This document shows, one piece after another, positions 38,051 through 46,175 of a stretch of DNA of 46,175 nucleotides. Both the position numbers and the translations under genes were made by a program. The DNA lies in the NCBI GenBank assembly GCA_021158055.1, contig JAGGVJ010000018.1:1-46175 (forward strand). The letters are read 5' to 3'. The stretch comes from Candidatus Iainarchaeum sp. Its GTDB lineage: Archaea > Iainarchaeota > Iainarchaeia > JAGGVJ01. Within the stretch, counting starts at the first letter, position 1. Every line of letters begins with the position of its first letter. The notes beneath the pieces are model-generated. The model was not told the origin of the DNA, searched no databases, and saw nothing but the letters and a program-made list of their open reading frames with translations.

Positions 38051-38839
38051 TCAATTTTCCATGCTCCCGTTTTCCTTTGCTTCAATTATTGGAGCCTGAA
38101 GCTCTTTTCTTACAAGGTTCCTTACCATTTTTGTCTTGTTTGGTTTTTTACTCCAAACACCGTTAAACCGGCCGTTTGATTTTGTTTCCGCAAAAAGAAG
38201 CTCGTTCCAAAAAGGTACTATGAACAAAAAATCTTTTACCTTGTCGCTTTCAGACACCCAGACCTCAATATTTACATGGGTTTTTTCTGCAGCCCCCTCT
38301 TTAAACCCTTCAGCGGCCACATGCACATTTACCTTAACACCTGATTCCGCCAAAGAAGTGTAATACTTTATGTCTTTCATGAAATTTGAGTACTTTTGAA
38401 GACCAACCTGCAGCACAAGTTCCTCGCCTGCATGCTCTCTTGCGTGGTTTAAAAGCTGGGCTTTTATCTCTTCAAACCTTGAATTGAAAAATTCAGGGCT
38501 TGCATTCTCAAAAGCAAGGTCGTCGGATGCAAAGTTCACAAGCGACAATACCTTGAACCTGAAACTCCCGTCAATTTCATCAACACCTATTTCGGCAACC
38601 GCTGTCTTTGTGCTAACAACTTTTACAACGGGAAGATTTCTCAAACCAGCCTCGCCCAAAGTTTGAATCAAGTCAGCGGATATGTGACTGAACGCAACTT
38701 CAAACATTAAAATTCCTTCGTTACCGATCACTGTCTTGATTTTTTCAGCAAGTTCAAGACCCCTTGACTCATCAAGATCTTCAACAATTATTTTGTTTTC
38801 CTGCCTGCCAATCAAATCATTTATAATCAACTTTACCAT
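38051..38839 (-). CDS. Conserved-looking hypothetical protein
   Basis: 262-aa ORF MVKLIINDLIGRQENK...; good coding character; family not recognised. Confidence 0.6.
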   Translation of the reverse strand: MVKLIINDLIGRQENKIIVEDLDESRGLELAEKIKTVIGNEGILMFEVAFSHISADLIQTLGEAGLRNLPVVKVVSTKTAVAEIGVDEIDGSFRFKVLSLVNFASDDLAFENASPEFFNSRFEEIKAQLLNHAREHAGEELVLQVGLQKYSNFMKDIKYYTSLAESGVKVNVHVAAEGFKEGAAEKTHVNIEVWVSESDKVKDFLFIVPFWNELLFAETKSNGRFNGVWSKKPNKTKMVRNLVRKELQAPIIEAKENGSMEN

Positions 38840-38857
38840 GAAATCACCATTAAACGG

Positions 38858-38946
38858 CTACAAACCGCCATTGAATAACTACAAACCGCCATTGAATAAC
38901 TACAAACCGCCATTGAATAACTACAAACCGCCATTGAATAACTACA
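38858..38946. repeat. Four exact 21-bp tandem repeats plus partial copy, just upstream of the 38839 start
   Basis: ctacaaaccgccattgaataa x4, contiguous. Confidence 0.95.
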
Positions 38947-39143
38947 ATATACCCAAAAAACCGCAATATGCCCAAAAACACCTGGAATTTCAAACATTAA
39001 AAACAAAAAATTACCCGCCGCCGGCACGTGCAAAAACCAAGTGCTACCCAATGCAAAATAAATTCATAACACAATTATGTAATATATTATGAACAAACTC
39101 ATTTATTTACATATTTATTTAAAAACAGGTTTGTATTCATATA

Positions 39144-39392
39144 TCATTTAACTTCAGATTGCTTCTCAAGAGACGAAAGAAAATCGTCATCGCATTCCTT
39201 TTTTGCGGTCAGCAACAGTATCTTTGACTGCAACTCTGAAAGGTCGTCTGAAAAACCCGTTTTTTTGGCGTTTTTCATTTTTGCCCTTTTCCCGCATCGC
39301 CTGCACGACACGGTTTTCGACTTGCTTTCGCAGACAAAAAATGAACAACACTTATCGCAATAAATCAACACATATCTCTCCACAAACACCAC
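39144..39392 (-). CDS. Small zinc-ribbon protein
   Basis: YCDKCCSFFVCESKSKTVSCRRCGKRAKMK. Confidence 0.6.
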   Translation of the reverse strand: MVFVERYVLIYCDKCCSFFVCESKSKTVSCRRCGKRAKMKNAKKTGFSDDLSELQSKILLLTAKKECDDDFLSSLEKQSEVK

Positions 39393-39538
39393 CGCACAAA
39401 AACATTAACCAATTACCCACACTCAAAAACCCGACTCACTGCTAAATGATATAAGTTAATATTTAGCCATTCCATAAAATAGTATGGTCAAAAAACTTGC
39501 TTCCGGGCTGGGTTGCAGTTCACGCTGAGGTGACTTAA

Positions 39539-39598
39539 ATGAAAATTGCTGTTCTTGGTCCAAAAGGAACATTCACCGAAATATCCGCACTCAAGTAA
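39539..39598 (+). pseudogene. 19-codon prephenate-dehydratase N-terminus-like stub
   Basis: ATG...TAA encodes MKIAVLGPKGTFTEISALK; preceded by gaggtgactta. Resembles the PheA start KxAxLGPxGTFTE. Confidence 0.4.
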
Positions 39599-39622
39599 CA
39601 CACAATTGTTAAAGGTAAAAAA

Positions 39623-40138
39623 ATGAAACTCTCAACAGTTATCCGGTTGATTGCGTTTCCGGGGGTGGCTGTTCACGAAACAGCTCACTTTCTTGCATGC
39701 TCTGTCACAGGGACAAAAGTCACAAAAACACGTCTGCTGATGTCCCGCGGGAACGGATTCATTGAACACGAACGGCCTTCAAACATAGTTTTTGCAGCAC
39801 TAATCACTGGGTTTCCCCTTGCACTCAACACTTTAATCGGGTTCATGTTATTCGGTGTCTTTTTCACAAACACTGACTTAGTTGTTGCCGCGACATCTCT
39901 CTGGCTCGGGATATCATGCGCAATACACGCTTTTCCAAGCAGCTGCGATGCACTAAACCTTTGGAACCGGTGCGTTGAAGACCTGAAACAAGGCAAAATT
40001 TTATCCGCGCTCTTCTTCCCTGCAGCAATACTTCTTATGGTGACAGACAAACTCCGGTTGCTGTGGTTTGACCTGATATTTGCCGCAATGCTGTTCTTTT
40101 TTTCATGGGCCGTGTTTTCCGGCGCGCTTTCGTTTTAA
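39623..40138 (+). CDS. Membrane protein with HExxH-like HETAH motif
   Basis: AVHETAHFLACSVTGTKV then several TM helices. Confidence 0.6.
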   Translation: MKLSTVIRLIAFPGVAVHETAHFLACSVTGTKVTKTRLLMSRGNGFIEHERPSNIVFAALITGFPLALNTLIGFMLFGVFFTNTDLVVAATSLWLGISCAIHAFPSSCDALNLWNRCVEDLKQGKILSALFFPAAILLMVTDKLRLLWFDLIFAAMLFFFSWAVFSGALSF

Positions 40139-40156
40139 CTGACTGTGAAAAATCAG

Positions 40157-40693
40157 TTACTGCTGCTTTTGCTTGCTGCTGTAATTGTTTTGGGAATCCT
40201 TGTTTTCTCTATTCATTACACACAAAACAAGTTTTTCAAGAAGGTCAGGCAGGCTGTTTTTTAACTCTGCGGAAAGCGACTCTCCAAACTCCAGTTTTTT
40301 CGGCCTCACGCAAAACAAGTCAACTTTCCTGCAAAGACGCGAATTTTCCTGTTTTTCAATCATCCTTGCAAGGTCAAGGGCTGAAAAATTATGCGTGCCC
40401 CTCAAAAAAAAACTGTCTTCAATCTCCTGCGAGTTGAAAACAGCGCATTGTCCCGGCAAATTGTCAATCATGGCAGCGTCCACTATGACCACGCGGTCAA
40501 AACCCCTGCATTTTGAAGCCGCAAAAGGATCAATTGATTCAACAACAAGGGCACTTACCTCGCAACCCTTCAAAAAAAGGTTTTGGCTGTTGCGTTTTTG
40601 CCTGATAAAATCCTCAAAAAGATTAACAAGCTTCGGACCAACGCCGTCATCTGAAAAAAAAGAGTTTCCAACCCCGATAACCATTGTTTTCAT
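40157..40693 (-). CDS. Hydrogenase-maturation-type endopeptidase (M52 family)
   Basis: VIGVGNSFFSDDGVGPKLV; RVVIVDAAMIDNLPG; THNFSALDLARMIE. Confidence 0.8.
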   Translation of the reverse strand: MKTMVIGVGNSFFSDDGVGPKLVNLFEDFIRQKRNSQNLFLKGCEVSALVVESIDPFAASKCRGFDRVVIVDAAMIDNLPGQCAVFNSQEIEDSFFLRGTHNFSALDLARMIEKQENSRLCRKVDLFCVRPKKLEFGESLSAELKNSLPDLLEKLVLCVMNRENKDSQNNYSSKQKQQ

Positions 40694-40712
40694 AACTGAA
40701 GACCTGCATGCA

Positions 40713-41339
40713 TTAATTTTTTCTTTTATTCATTGCCTTTTCTATCTCCGACCCAAACCTCTTGAGCTGCGCACGGTTCAATCTGATCCTTGAGTTTGCC
40801 TCGTTTAAAACAAACAACAAATATTTTTCGTCGGCAAGAAAAACACCCTTGTCCTTTATCGGAAATTCAAGCTTGTTGGAGCCCATTATCTCAACAACGT
40901 TTTTCCCTTCAGACATTGAAAAAATACCCCCTCGCCTAACGCCTGCATTTTCTTTTGCTTTAAGAATCATTTTGCAGTCCTCAATTGTTTTGCAGACAAT
41001 GTGGATTATAAACGGTTCTGTCTTGAAAAAGACTGTGTTTTCTGAAGGTTTTTTTAAAGCAGAAAACAATTCATCCCCGGTTACTTCCCTGTGCCATTTG
41101 CCTGTCCAGCGCGACCTGTTTTTTTTGCCGTCGGTGTCAAGAAGAACTGTTCTTCCGGAACAGCTTGAACTGGTAAAAAAATTATCCTGCAAATTAATAA
41201 ACCTGCACAAAGGCACTATTTCAGGGTCAACCTGGCTCTCGCGAACAGACCTTTCAAACTGGCCGACGTGCCAGCTCTTGAGCTTTTCAAACCTGACGTC
41301 TTCAACACCGGTGCCCATGATAAAAATGCGGTTCTTCAC
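40713..41339 (-). CDS. taw3: tRNA wybutosine-synthesis protein Taw3 (TYW3-like)
   Basis: INLQDNFFTSSSCSGRTVLLD; WHREVT; EPFIIHIVCKTIEDCKMILKAKENAGVRRGGIF. Confidence 0.85.
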   Translation of the reverse strand: MKNRIFIMGTGVEDVRFEKLKSWHVGQFERSVRESQVDPEIVPLCRFINLQDNFFTSSSCSGRTVLLDTDGKKNRSRWTGKWHREVTGDELFSALKKPSENTVFFKTEPFIIHIVCKTIEDCKMILKAKENAGVRRGGIFSMSEGKNVVEIMGSNKLEFPIKDKGVFLADEKYLLFVLNEANSRIRLNRAQLKRFGSEIEKAMNKRKN

Positions 41340-41499
41340 CTATTTAAAACTCAACAGTTATAAAACAAAAAACAAAGGATTACATGATTATATATCAAAT
41401 AATTATATATCAAACCACACTTACATATCATCAGGAAAAAATCAACAGCAAAAAACCGACAAAAAAACTAAAGGAAAAACCAACTGAAGGCGTAAAACT

Positions 41500-42054
41500 A
41501 TGGTGCTTGGAATTACCGGAATGCCGTGCGCGGGAAAAACAACATTGTGCGAAGTATTCAAATCAATGGGTTTTGAAGTCCACGAAATGAGCTTGGTTGT
41601 GAAAAAAGAGCTTAAAAAGCGAAAACTTGAAGAAAGCAACACAAACATGAGGGAAATCGCAACGCAACTGCGCAGGGAATTTGGCGAAGACGTTGTTGCA
41701 GCGCGTCTGGTCAAGGACATAAAAAAATCAAAAAACAAAAACATCATCATCAGCGGGGTGCGCTCATTTGACGAAGTCAAATGCTTTTTAAAAGAATTCA
41801 GTGATTTTAAATACGTTTCTGTTCTGGCCCCAGCCCGCACAAGATTCAAGCGCAGCCAGTCAAGAAAAAGAAGCGACGACCCAAAAGACTTCAAAGGGTT
41901 CATCTACCGCGAAGAAAAAGAACTTGGGTGGGGGCTTGCAAAAGCAATTGTTCTTGCAGACTACTTCATTGTGTCAGACAACCCCACAATCCAAGAATTT
42001 AAGGAAAAATGCCGCGTGTTTGCAGAAAAACTGCTTGCGAAAAAATCTGTGTGA
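41500..42054 (+). CDS. UPF0200-type P-loop nucleotide kinase
   Basis: MVLGITGMPCAGKTTLCEVFKSMGFEVHEMSLVVKKE; IIISGVRSFDEVKCF. Confidence 0.8.
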   Translation: MVLGITGMPCAGKTTLCEVFKSMGFEVHEMSLVVKKELKKRKLEESNTNMREIATQLRREFGEDVVAARLVKDIKKSKNKNIIISGVRSFDEVKCFLKEFSDFKYVSVLAPARTRFKRSQSRKRSDDPKDFKGFIYREEKELGWGLAKAIVLADYFIVSDNPTIQEFKEKCRVFAEKLLAKKSV

Positions 42055-42125
42055 AAAAACCCTTCAGCTTTAAACCGGCAAAAATCCGAAACTGTTATAT
42101 AATTTGAAAGCCCCAAATTAATAGC

Positions 42126-42938
42126 ATGCGTGGCTTGTTTTTTTCCGTCTGGTTCACTTGGGTGATTTTACTGCTTTCTTTCGGATACTCACAAGTCCTG
42201 ATTGAAAGCCCTATAAAAGCCACCCTTTCGCTTCAAGACCCCATCAACATAGGTAGTGTGATGCCCGGTCAGTCTTTTTATTTTGTGATGAGTTCTTACT
42301 GCGGTCCGGAATGCGATGAAGAATGGGACACTGCGACAATAGAACCGGAATCGCTTCCAAACGGATGGACTGTGGACGGCGGCGACTGGAACCTGCCCTC
42401 ATTCCAGGTAAGAATCAAAGTGCCTGAAAACGCGGAAAAAGGAAACCAGGTTCTGAAAGTCAAAATGTATGACCACGGGGAAACCATCCCTTCAGAATAC
42501 GGGCTGGTGTCAGTCAATGTATCAAACACTCTTCTGTCGCTTGAAGCAGAATCAAACCAGTCGATAACCGCGCTTGAAAACGAACACATAAAATTCTATG
42601 TCCAAAACAACAGCCTTGGAGAAGCAAGCCTAATCGTATCCTCTTCGCTTCCAAGCAAATGGTGGGGGAAACAAAAAATAAAAATCCTTCCAAAAACCAA
42701 AAAACAATTCATGCTGCCTGTAAGAGTCATGGAAAGCGGAAACTACGAAACAGAACTCATCTTAAGTTCTGAAAAAACAAACGCGATACAAAACATTGAA
42801 AAAATCAACATCGAAGCCATCCCAACCATAAAAAGCAAACTCGTTGCACCAAGCCACGGTTTTCCGGTTTACCCTGTTTCCCTGCAACCGATTTATTCAC
42901 TCATGGGCGCGATCAGCTTCCTGTTCGACGGGCAATAA
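42126..42938 (+). CDS. Secreted beta-sandwich-like surface protein
   Basis: Signal peptide MRGLFFSVWFTWVILLLSFGYSQ; VPENAEKGNQVLKVKMYD; C-terminal hydrophobic segment. Confidence 0.65.
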   Translation: MRGLFFSVWFTWVILLLSFGYSQVLIESPIKATLSLQDPINIGSVMPGQSFYFVMSSYCGPECDEEWDTATIEPESLPNGWTVDGGDWNLPSFQVRIKVPENAEKGNQVLKVKMYDHGETIPSEYGLVSVNVSNTLLSLEAESNQSITALENEHIKFYVQNNSLGEASLIVSSSLPSKWWGKQKIKILPKTKKQFMLPVRVMESGNYETELILSSEKTNAIQNIEKINIEAIPTIKSKLVAPSHGFPVYPVSLQPIYSLMGAISFLFDGQ

Positions 42939-43055
42939 ACACATTCAACGCACCCCTTTACAGCCGCTTTCTAATATCTAACCCTTTGGTTGCTTTGTAA
43001 AGCAAAACAACCAACAACCAGAAAACAAAAAACAAACAACAAAAAACGATGCCGT

Positions 43056-44654
43056 ATGACTCCATTGAAAAACTGCTGCAGGAAAATAATCGATTCGATA
43101 CTTGAAGGAAAAATAAAAAGCCGCTCAAAACTCAATTACTTCAAAAAGCTTTACTGCAAGGAATACAGAATCAGCCTTCCCACAAACCCAAAAATAATGT
43201 CTTTTGCAAGCAAGTCCGAAATTCAAAAAATAACCCCCATCCTGTTAAAAAAACCGGTCAGGACACTTTCGGGAGTGAGCCCCGTTGCGGTAATGACTTC
43301 GCCTGAAAAATGCCCCCACGGAAAGTGCATCATGTGCCCTGGAGACCTGAACCGCGCACCTCAAAGCTACACCGGCGACGAACCGGCGGCAATGAGGGGA
43401 ATACACCACAATTTCGACCCGTTCAGACAAACTGCAGCGCGGCTGAAACAACTTGAACTCTCAGGCCACTGCTGCGACAAGACAGAACTCATAATCATGG
43501 GCGGGACTTTCACCGCGAGAGAAAAACAATACCAGGAATGGTTTGTGAAAAGGTGCTTTGACGCATTAAACGAAAAAACCTCGGGAGACCTTGAAACAGC
43601 GAAAACACTAAACGAGACAGCAAAACACAGGTGCGTCGGCTTGACTGTTGAATCAAGGCCTGATTATCTGATGAAAAAACAAATAAACGAAATCCTGAAA
43701 CTCGGCGCAACCAGGGTTGAAATGGGCGTGCAGTCGCTTGACGACAAATCACTGGAGTTTATTGAACGGGGCCACGGAGTAAAAGAAGTGATCGACTCAA
43801 CTGCCCTGCTCAAGGACTCTGCCTTCAAGGTGACGTATCATATGATGCCGGGGCTGCCTCTTTCAAACCAAAAAAAAGACATTGCCGGCTTCAAAAAACT
43901 GTTTTCAGACCACCGGTTTCGCCCGGACGGACTAAAACTGTACCCGTGCATGGTGCTTGAAGGAACAAAACTTTTTGAGTTGTGGAAAAACAAAAAATAC
44001 AATCCTTATACAAGCGAAGAAGCCGCAACAACCATTGCCGAAATGAAAAAATTTGTTCCCGAATACTGCAGGATACACAGGGTGCAGCGCGACATTCCGG
44101 TAGGCAGGATAGCTGCGGGAGTGGATAAGTCAAACCTGAGACAGCTCGCTCAAAAAGAACTTGACAAACACGGGAGGAAATGCAGGTGCATAAGATGCAG
44201 GGAAGCAGGCCTTGGCGCTTACAGGGGAAAAATCAAGGTTGATCCAAAAACAGCTGAATTAAGACGCCTGGATTACAAAGCAAGCAACGGAAAAGAAGTT
44301 TTTTTGAGTTTTGTGGAACCTGAAAACGACCTTTTGTTTGCTTTCCTCAGGCTCAGAAACCCTTCTCACCCTTTCAGGGAAGAACTCATAGACAGTGCTC
44401 TGGTGCGCGAACTCCACGTTTACTCAAGAGAACTGCCGATAGGTGGAAAAAGCACTGAATCACATCAGCACAAGGGGTTTGGAAAAGCCCTTCTTGCAGA
44501 AGCAGAAAAAATAGCTTTTGAAGAATTCGGCTTCAACAACCTGAGCATCATAAGCGGAGTCGGCGCAAGGGAGTATTACCGGAAGGCGGGTTACTCAAAA
44601 AACGGGGCGTTTATGAAAAAAGTTTTAAATAAAGCAACTTCGTCCACAAAATAA
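43056..44654 (+). CDS. elp3: Elp3 radical-SAM/GNAT tRNA-modification enzyme
   Basis: CPHGKCIMCPGD CX4CX2C; GVQSLDDKSLEFIERGH; C-terminal GNAT ELHVYS...GFGKALLAEAEKIA...GAREYYRKAGY. Confidence 0.94.
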   Translation: MTPLKNCCRKIIDSILEGKIKSRSKLNYFKKLYCKEYRISLPTNPKIMSFASKSEIQKITPILLKKPVRTLSGVSPVAVMTSPEKCPHGKCIMCPGDLNRAPQSYTGDEPAAMRGIHHNFDPFRQTAARLKQLELSGHCCDKTELIIMGGTFTAREKQYQEWFVKRCFDALNEKTSGDLETAKTLNETAKHRCVGLTVESRPDYLMKKQINEILKLGATRVEMGVQSLDDKSLEFIERGHGVKEVIDSTALLKDSAFKVTYHMMPGLPLSNQKKDIAGFKKLFSDHRFRPDGLKLYPCMVLEGTKLFELWKNKKYNPYTSEEAATTIAEMKKFVPEYCRIHRVQRDIPVGRIAAGVDKSNLRQLAQKELDKHGRKCRCIRCREAGLGAYRGKIKVDPKTAELRRLDYKASNGKEVFLSFVEPENDLLFAFLRLRNPSHPFREELIDSALVRELHVYSRELPIGGKSTESHQHKGFGKALLAEAEKIAFEEFGFNNLSIISGVGAREYYRKAGYSKNGAFMKKVLNKATSSTK

Positions 44655-44727
44655 AAGAATAAAAAACTGTTTTGTTTTCTTCATCTATAAAGGCGATTGA
44701 CTATGGTGTTTTACACAAACTCATGCA

Positions 44728-46173
44728 CTACACAAGTTCTGTGCCATAACCCCAACTGCACTTATTAAAAGCAGGAATGCAAGCTTTTATGTTGTAAATT
44801 CCAGGGGGGACCTCAATTAAAATCTGTCCGCTGCTGCCAGTGAATGGGCCGAATTCTTCTGAATCACTTGCTCTCACGGCCAGCGCAGTAACCTCGCCAG
44901 AATAAGGATTAGAACAATTGGTCACCGTGACCTTAAACTGAGTGTAATAACTCGCATCCCACAAACCCAAAGACGGGGAACTACCGGCAATAAATTTCGC
45001 CCTCAGCTTAATTGAAGTGGCTCCAAGACCTGAAATGTTCTGCCCGCTTTTGATGTTTGAAACAAGAACTGAACTGTCTGTCGCATCCAAAACATCAACA
45101 ATCAGAATCGAATCACCGGGCGTGGTCGCGGAATAAGTTACGAGACCCCACCTGCTGAAATTTACCTGTTCAAGAGCAATTGTTGTGTACGTTCCAGTCG
45201 TCTCCCCGGCAGAAAGCACCACACTACCGGCAGAAAACTTTGTATTGTCATAAACCCCGCTCAAAAGTCCGGGATCAACCACTGCAAGAAACGGGTCATT
45301 AACAAACACTTCTTTAGTAAATTCATAACCCCAGTTTCCTTCCTCATCCTTTGCCTTTACATTAACCTGCCACAAACCCGGCGCTCCTTCAGCAGCGAAA
45401 GAATAAACATTTGAGGCCTGTGCAGGTGGATTAAAAACCACACTTCCAACACCATCCAGAACCCAAAAATCATACTCAGCAACAAAGTCACCCTGCGGAT
45501 CAACCGCGGTTGCAGTTGCAACCACATTATTCCCCAAATCAAAAGAAGGCAAATTAAAAGAAAGATCTTCAACAACCGGGCCAAGAGCAAGAACAACCTC
45601 ATAATAAACCGAACCATCCTCACCATAATTATTGTTATAACCCCAACTGCCACTTGCAGTCACACGCTCCTCAGCAAAATCTTTCATTACATAATACACG
45701 GCAACCCTGCCACCACCACCGCCACCGCCATCATAATAACCATTACCACCCGAGCCACCATTCGCCTCAATAACACCAGCCCCGCTCAAAACACCAGCCA
45801 CAACATAAACAGAACCACCAGAACCCCCACCACCACAATAATTACCCGAACAACCACCACCAGCACCATCCGCAGAAACAACACCATCAACAACCAACGA
45901 ACCACTCACCACCAAATAAACAGAACCACCACCAGCACCACCCTGCATACCACCAACATTCGTCGCATCACCACCACCAGAACCCAACTCAACCGGCTGC
46001 GTCAACGAAGAACCATAAGCCACACCACCAACACCATTATAACCATCACCACCAGCACCACCAAAACCAGCACCACCACCACCAAGCGAACTAGTAACAC
46101 CCTTACCAGCACCACTCGAACCAGAATACCCCTTACCATTCACACTAATCCTACCACCAGACTCAACAGTCAA
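44728..46173 (-). CDS. C-terminal part of a Gly-rich surface protein, likely truncated by the right window edge
   Basis: Gly-rich N-terminal half in this window; C-terminal ~280 aa homologous to ORF 2..1162. Confidence 0.75.
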   Translation of the reverse strand: MTVESGGRISVNGKGYSGSSGAGKGVTSSLGGGGAGFGGAGGDGYNGVGGVAYGSSLTQPVELGSGGGDATNVGGMQGGAGGGSVYLVVSGSLVVDGVVSADGAGGGCSGNYCGGGGSGGSVYVVAGVLSGAGVIEANGGSGGNGYYDGGGGGGGRVAVYYVMKDFAEERVTASGSWGYNNNYGEDGSVYYEVVLALGPVVEDLSFNLPSFDLGNNVVATATAVDPQGDFVAEYDFWVLDGVGSVVFNPPAQASNVYSFAAEGAPGLWQVNVKAKDEEGNWGYEFTKEVFVNDPFLAVVDPGLLSGVYDNTKFSAGSVVLSAGETTGTYTTIALEQVNFSRWGLVTYSATTPGDSILIVDVLDATDSSVLVSNIKSGQNISGLGATSIKLRAKFIAGSSPSLGLWDASYYTQFKVTVTNCSNPYSGEVTALAVRASDSEEFGPFTGSSGQILIEVPPGIYNIKACIPAFNKCSWGYGTELV

Positions 46174-46175
46174 AT

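Noticed and set aside
38858-38946. CRISPR array
   Set aside because: Units are 21 bp and contiguous with no spacers; no cas genes.
38736-39092. ORFs across the 38.9-kb repeat (+ YKPPLNN repeats; - SYSMAVC repeats)
   Set aside because: A 21-bp repeat keeps all frames open; the plus ORF is largely antisense to a good minus CDS and neither has coding character outside the repeat.
45660-46170. CA-rich accaccacc stretch as a microsatellite
   Set aside because: It is the complement of Gly-rich codons of the minus-strand surface protein and is not a uniform repeat.

Overview
Archaeal chromosome segment. The gene set (S17e, EF-1beta, HerA/NurA, Rad50, archaeal CCA-adding enzyme, Taw3, Elp3, AK6/Fap7) indicates Archaea; a DPANN-like lineage is a guess from the style of the surface proteins. 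The window mixes information-processing genes with very large surface proteins. Both ends run into C-terminal parts of paralogous secreted proteins that point into the window. Most notable items: (1) a histidine-themed locus with an intron-containing tRNA-His(GTG), histidyl-tRNA synthetase (N-terminus made of a 21-bp tandem repeat), an overlapping AbrB+ACT-domain gene and hisD; (2) a ~830-aa family-B DNA polymerase relative in which every catalytic motif I could align is degenerate, located between nurA-herA and rps17e/rad50; (3) two 59-bp promoter modules 380 bp apart sharing a TGCAAC-N8-GTTGCA operator-like inverted repeat, one driving a giant lipoprotein-coiled-coil-TM protein and the other a gene relic; (4) a cassette of pilin-like small membrane proteins with (K/R)GQ motifs; (5) tandem repeats at or next to three translation starts; (6) an IS605-type end-like hairpin without a transposase; (7) a 19-codon prephenate-dehydratase-like stub. 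All calls come from reading the sequence and ORF translations; no database search was run.
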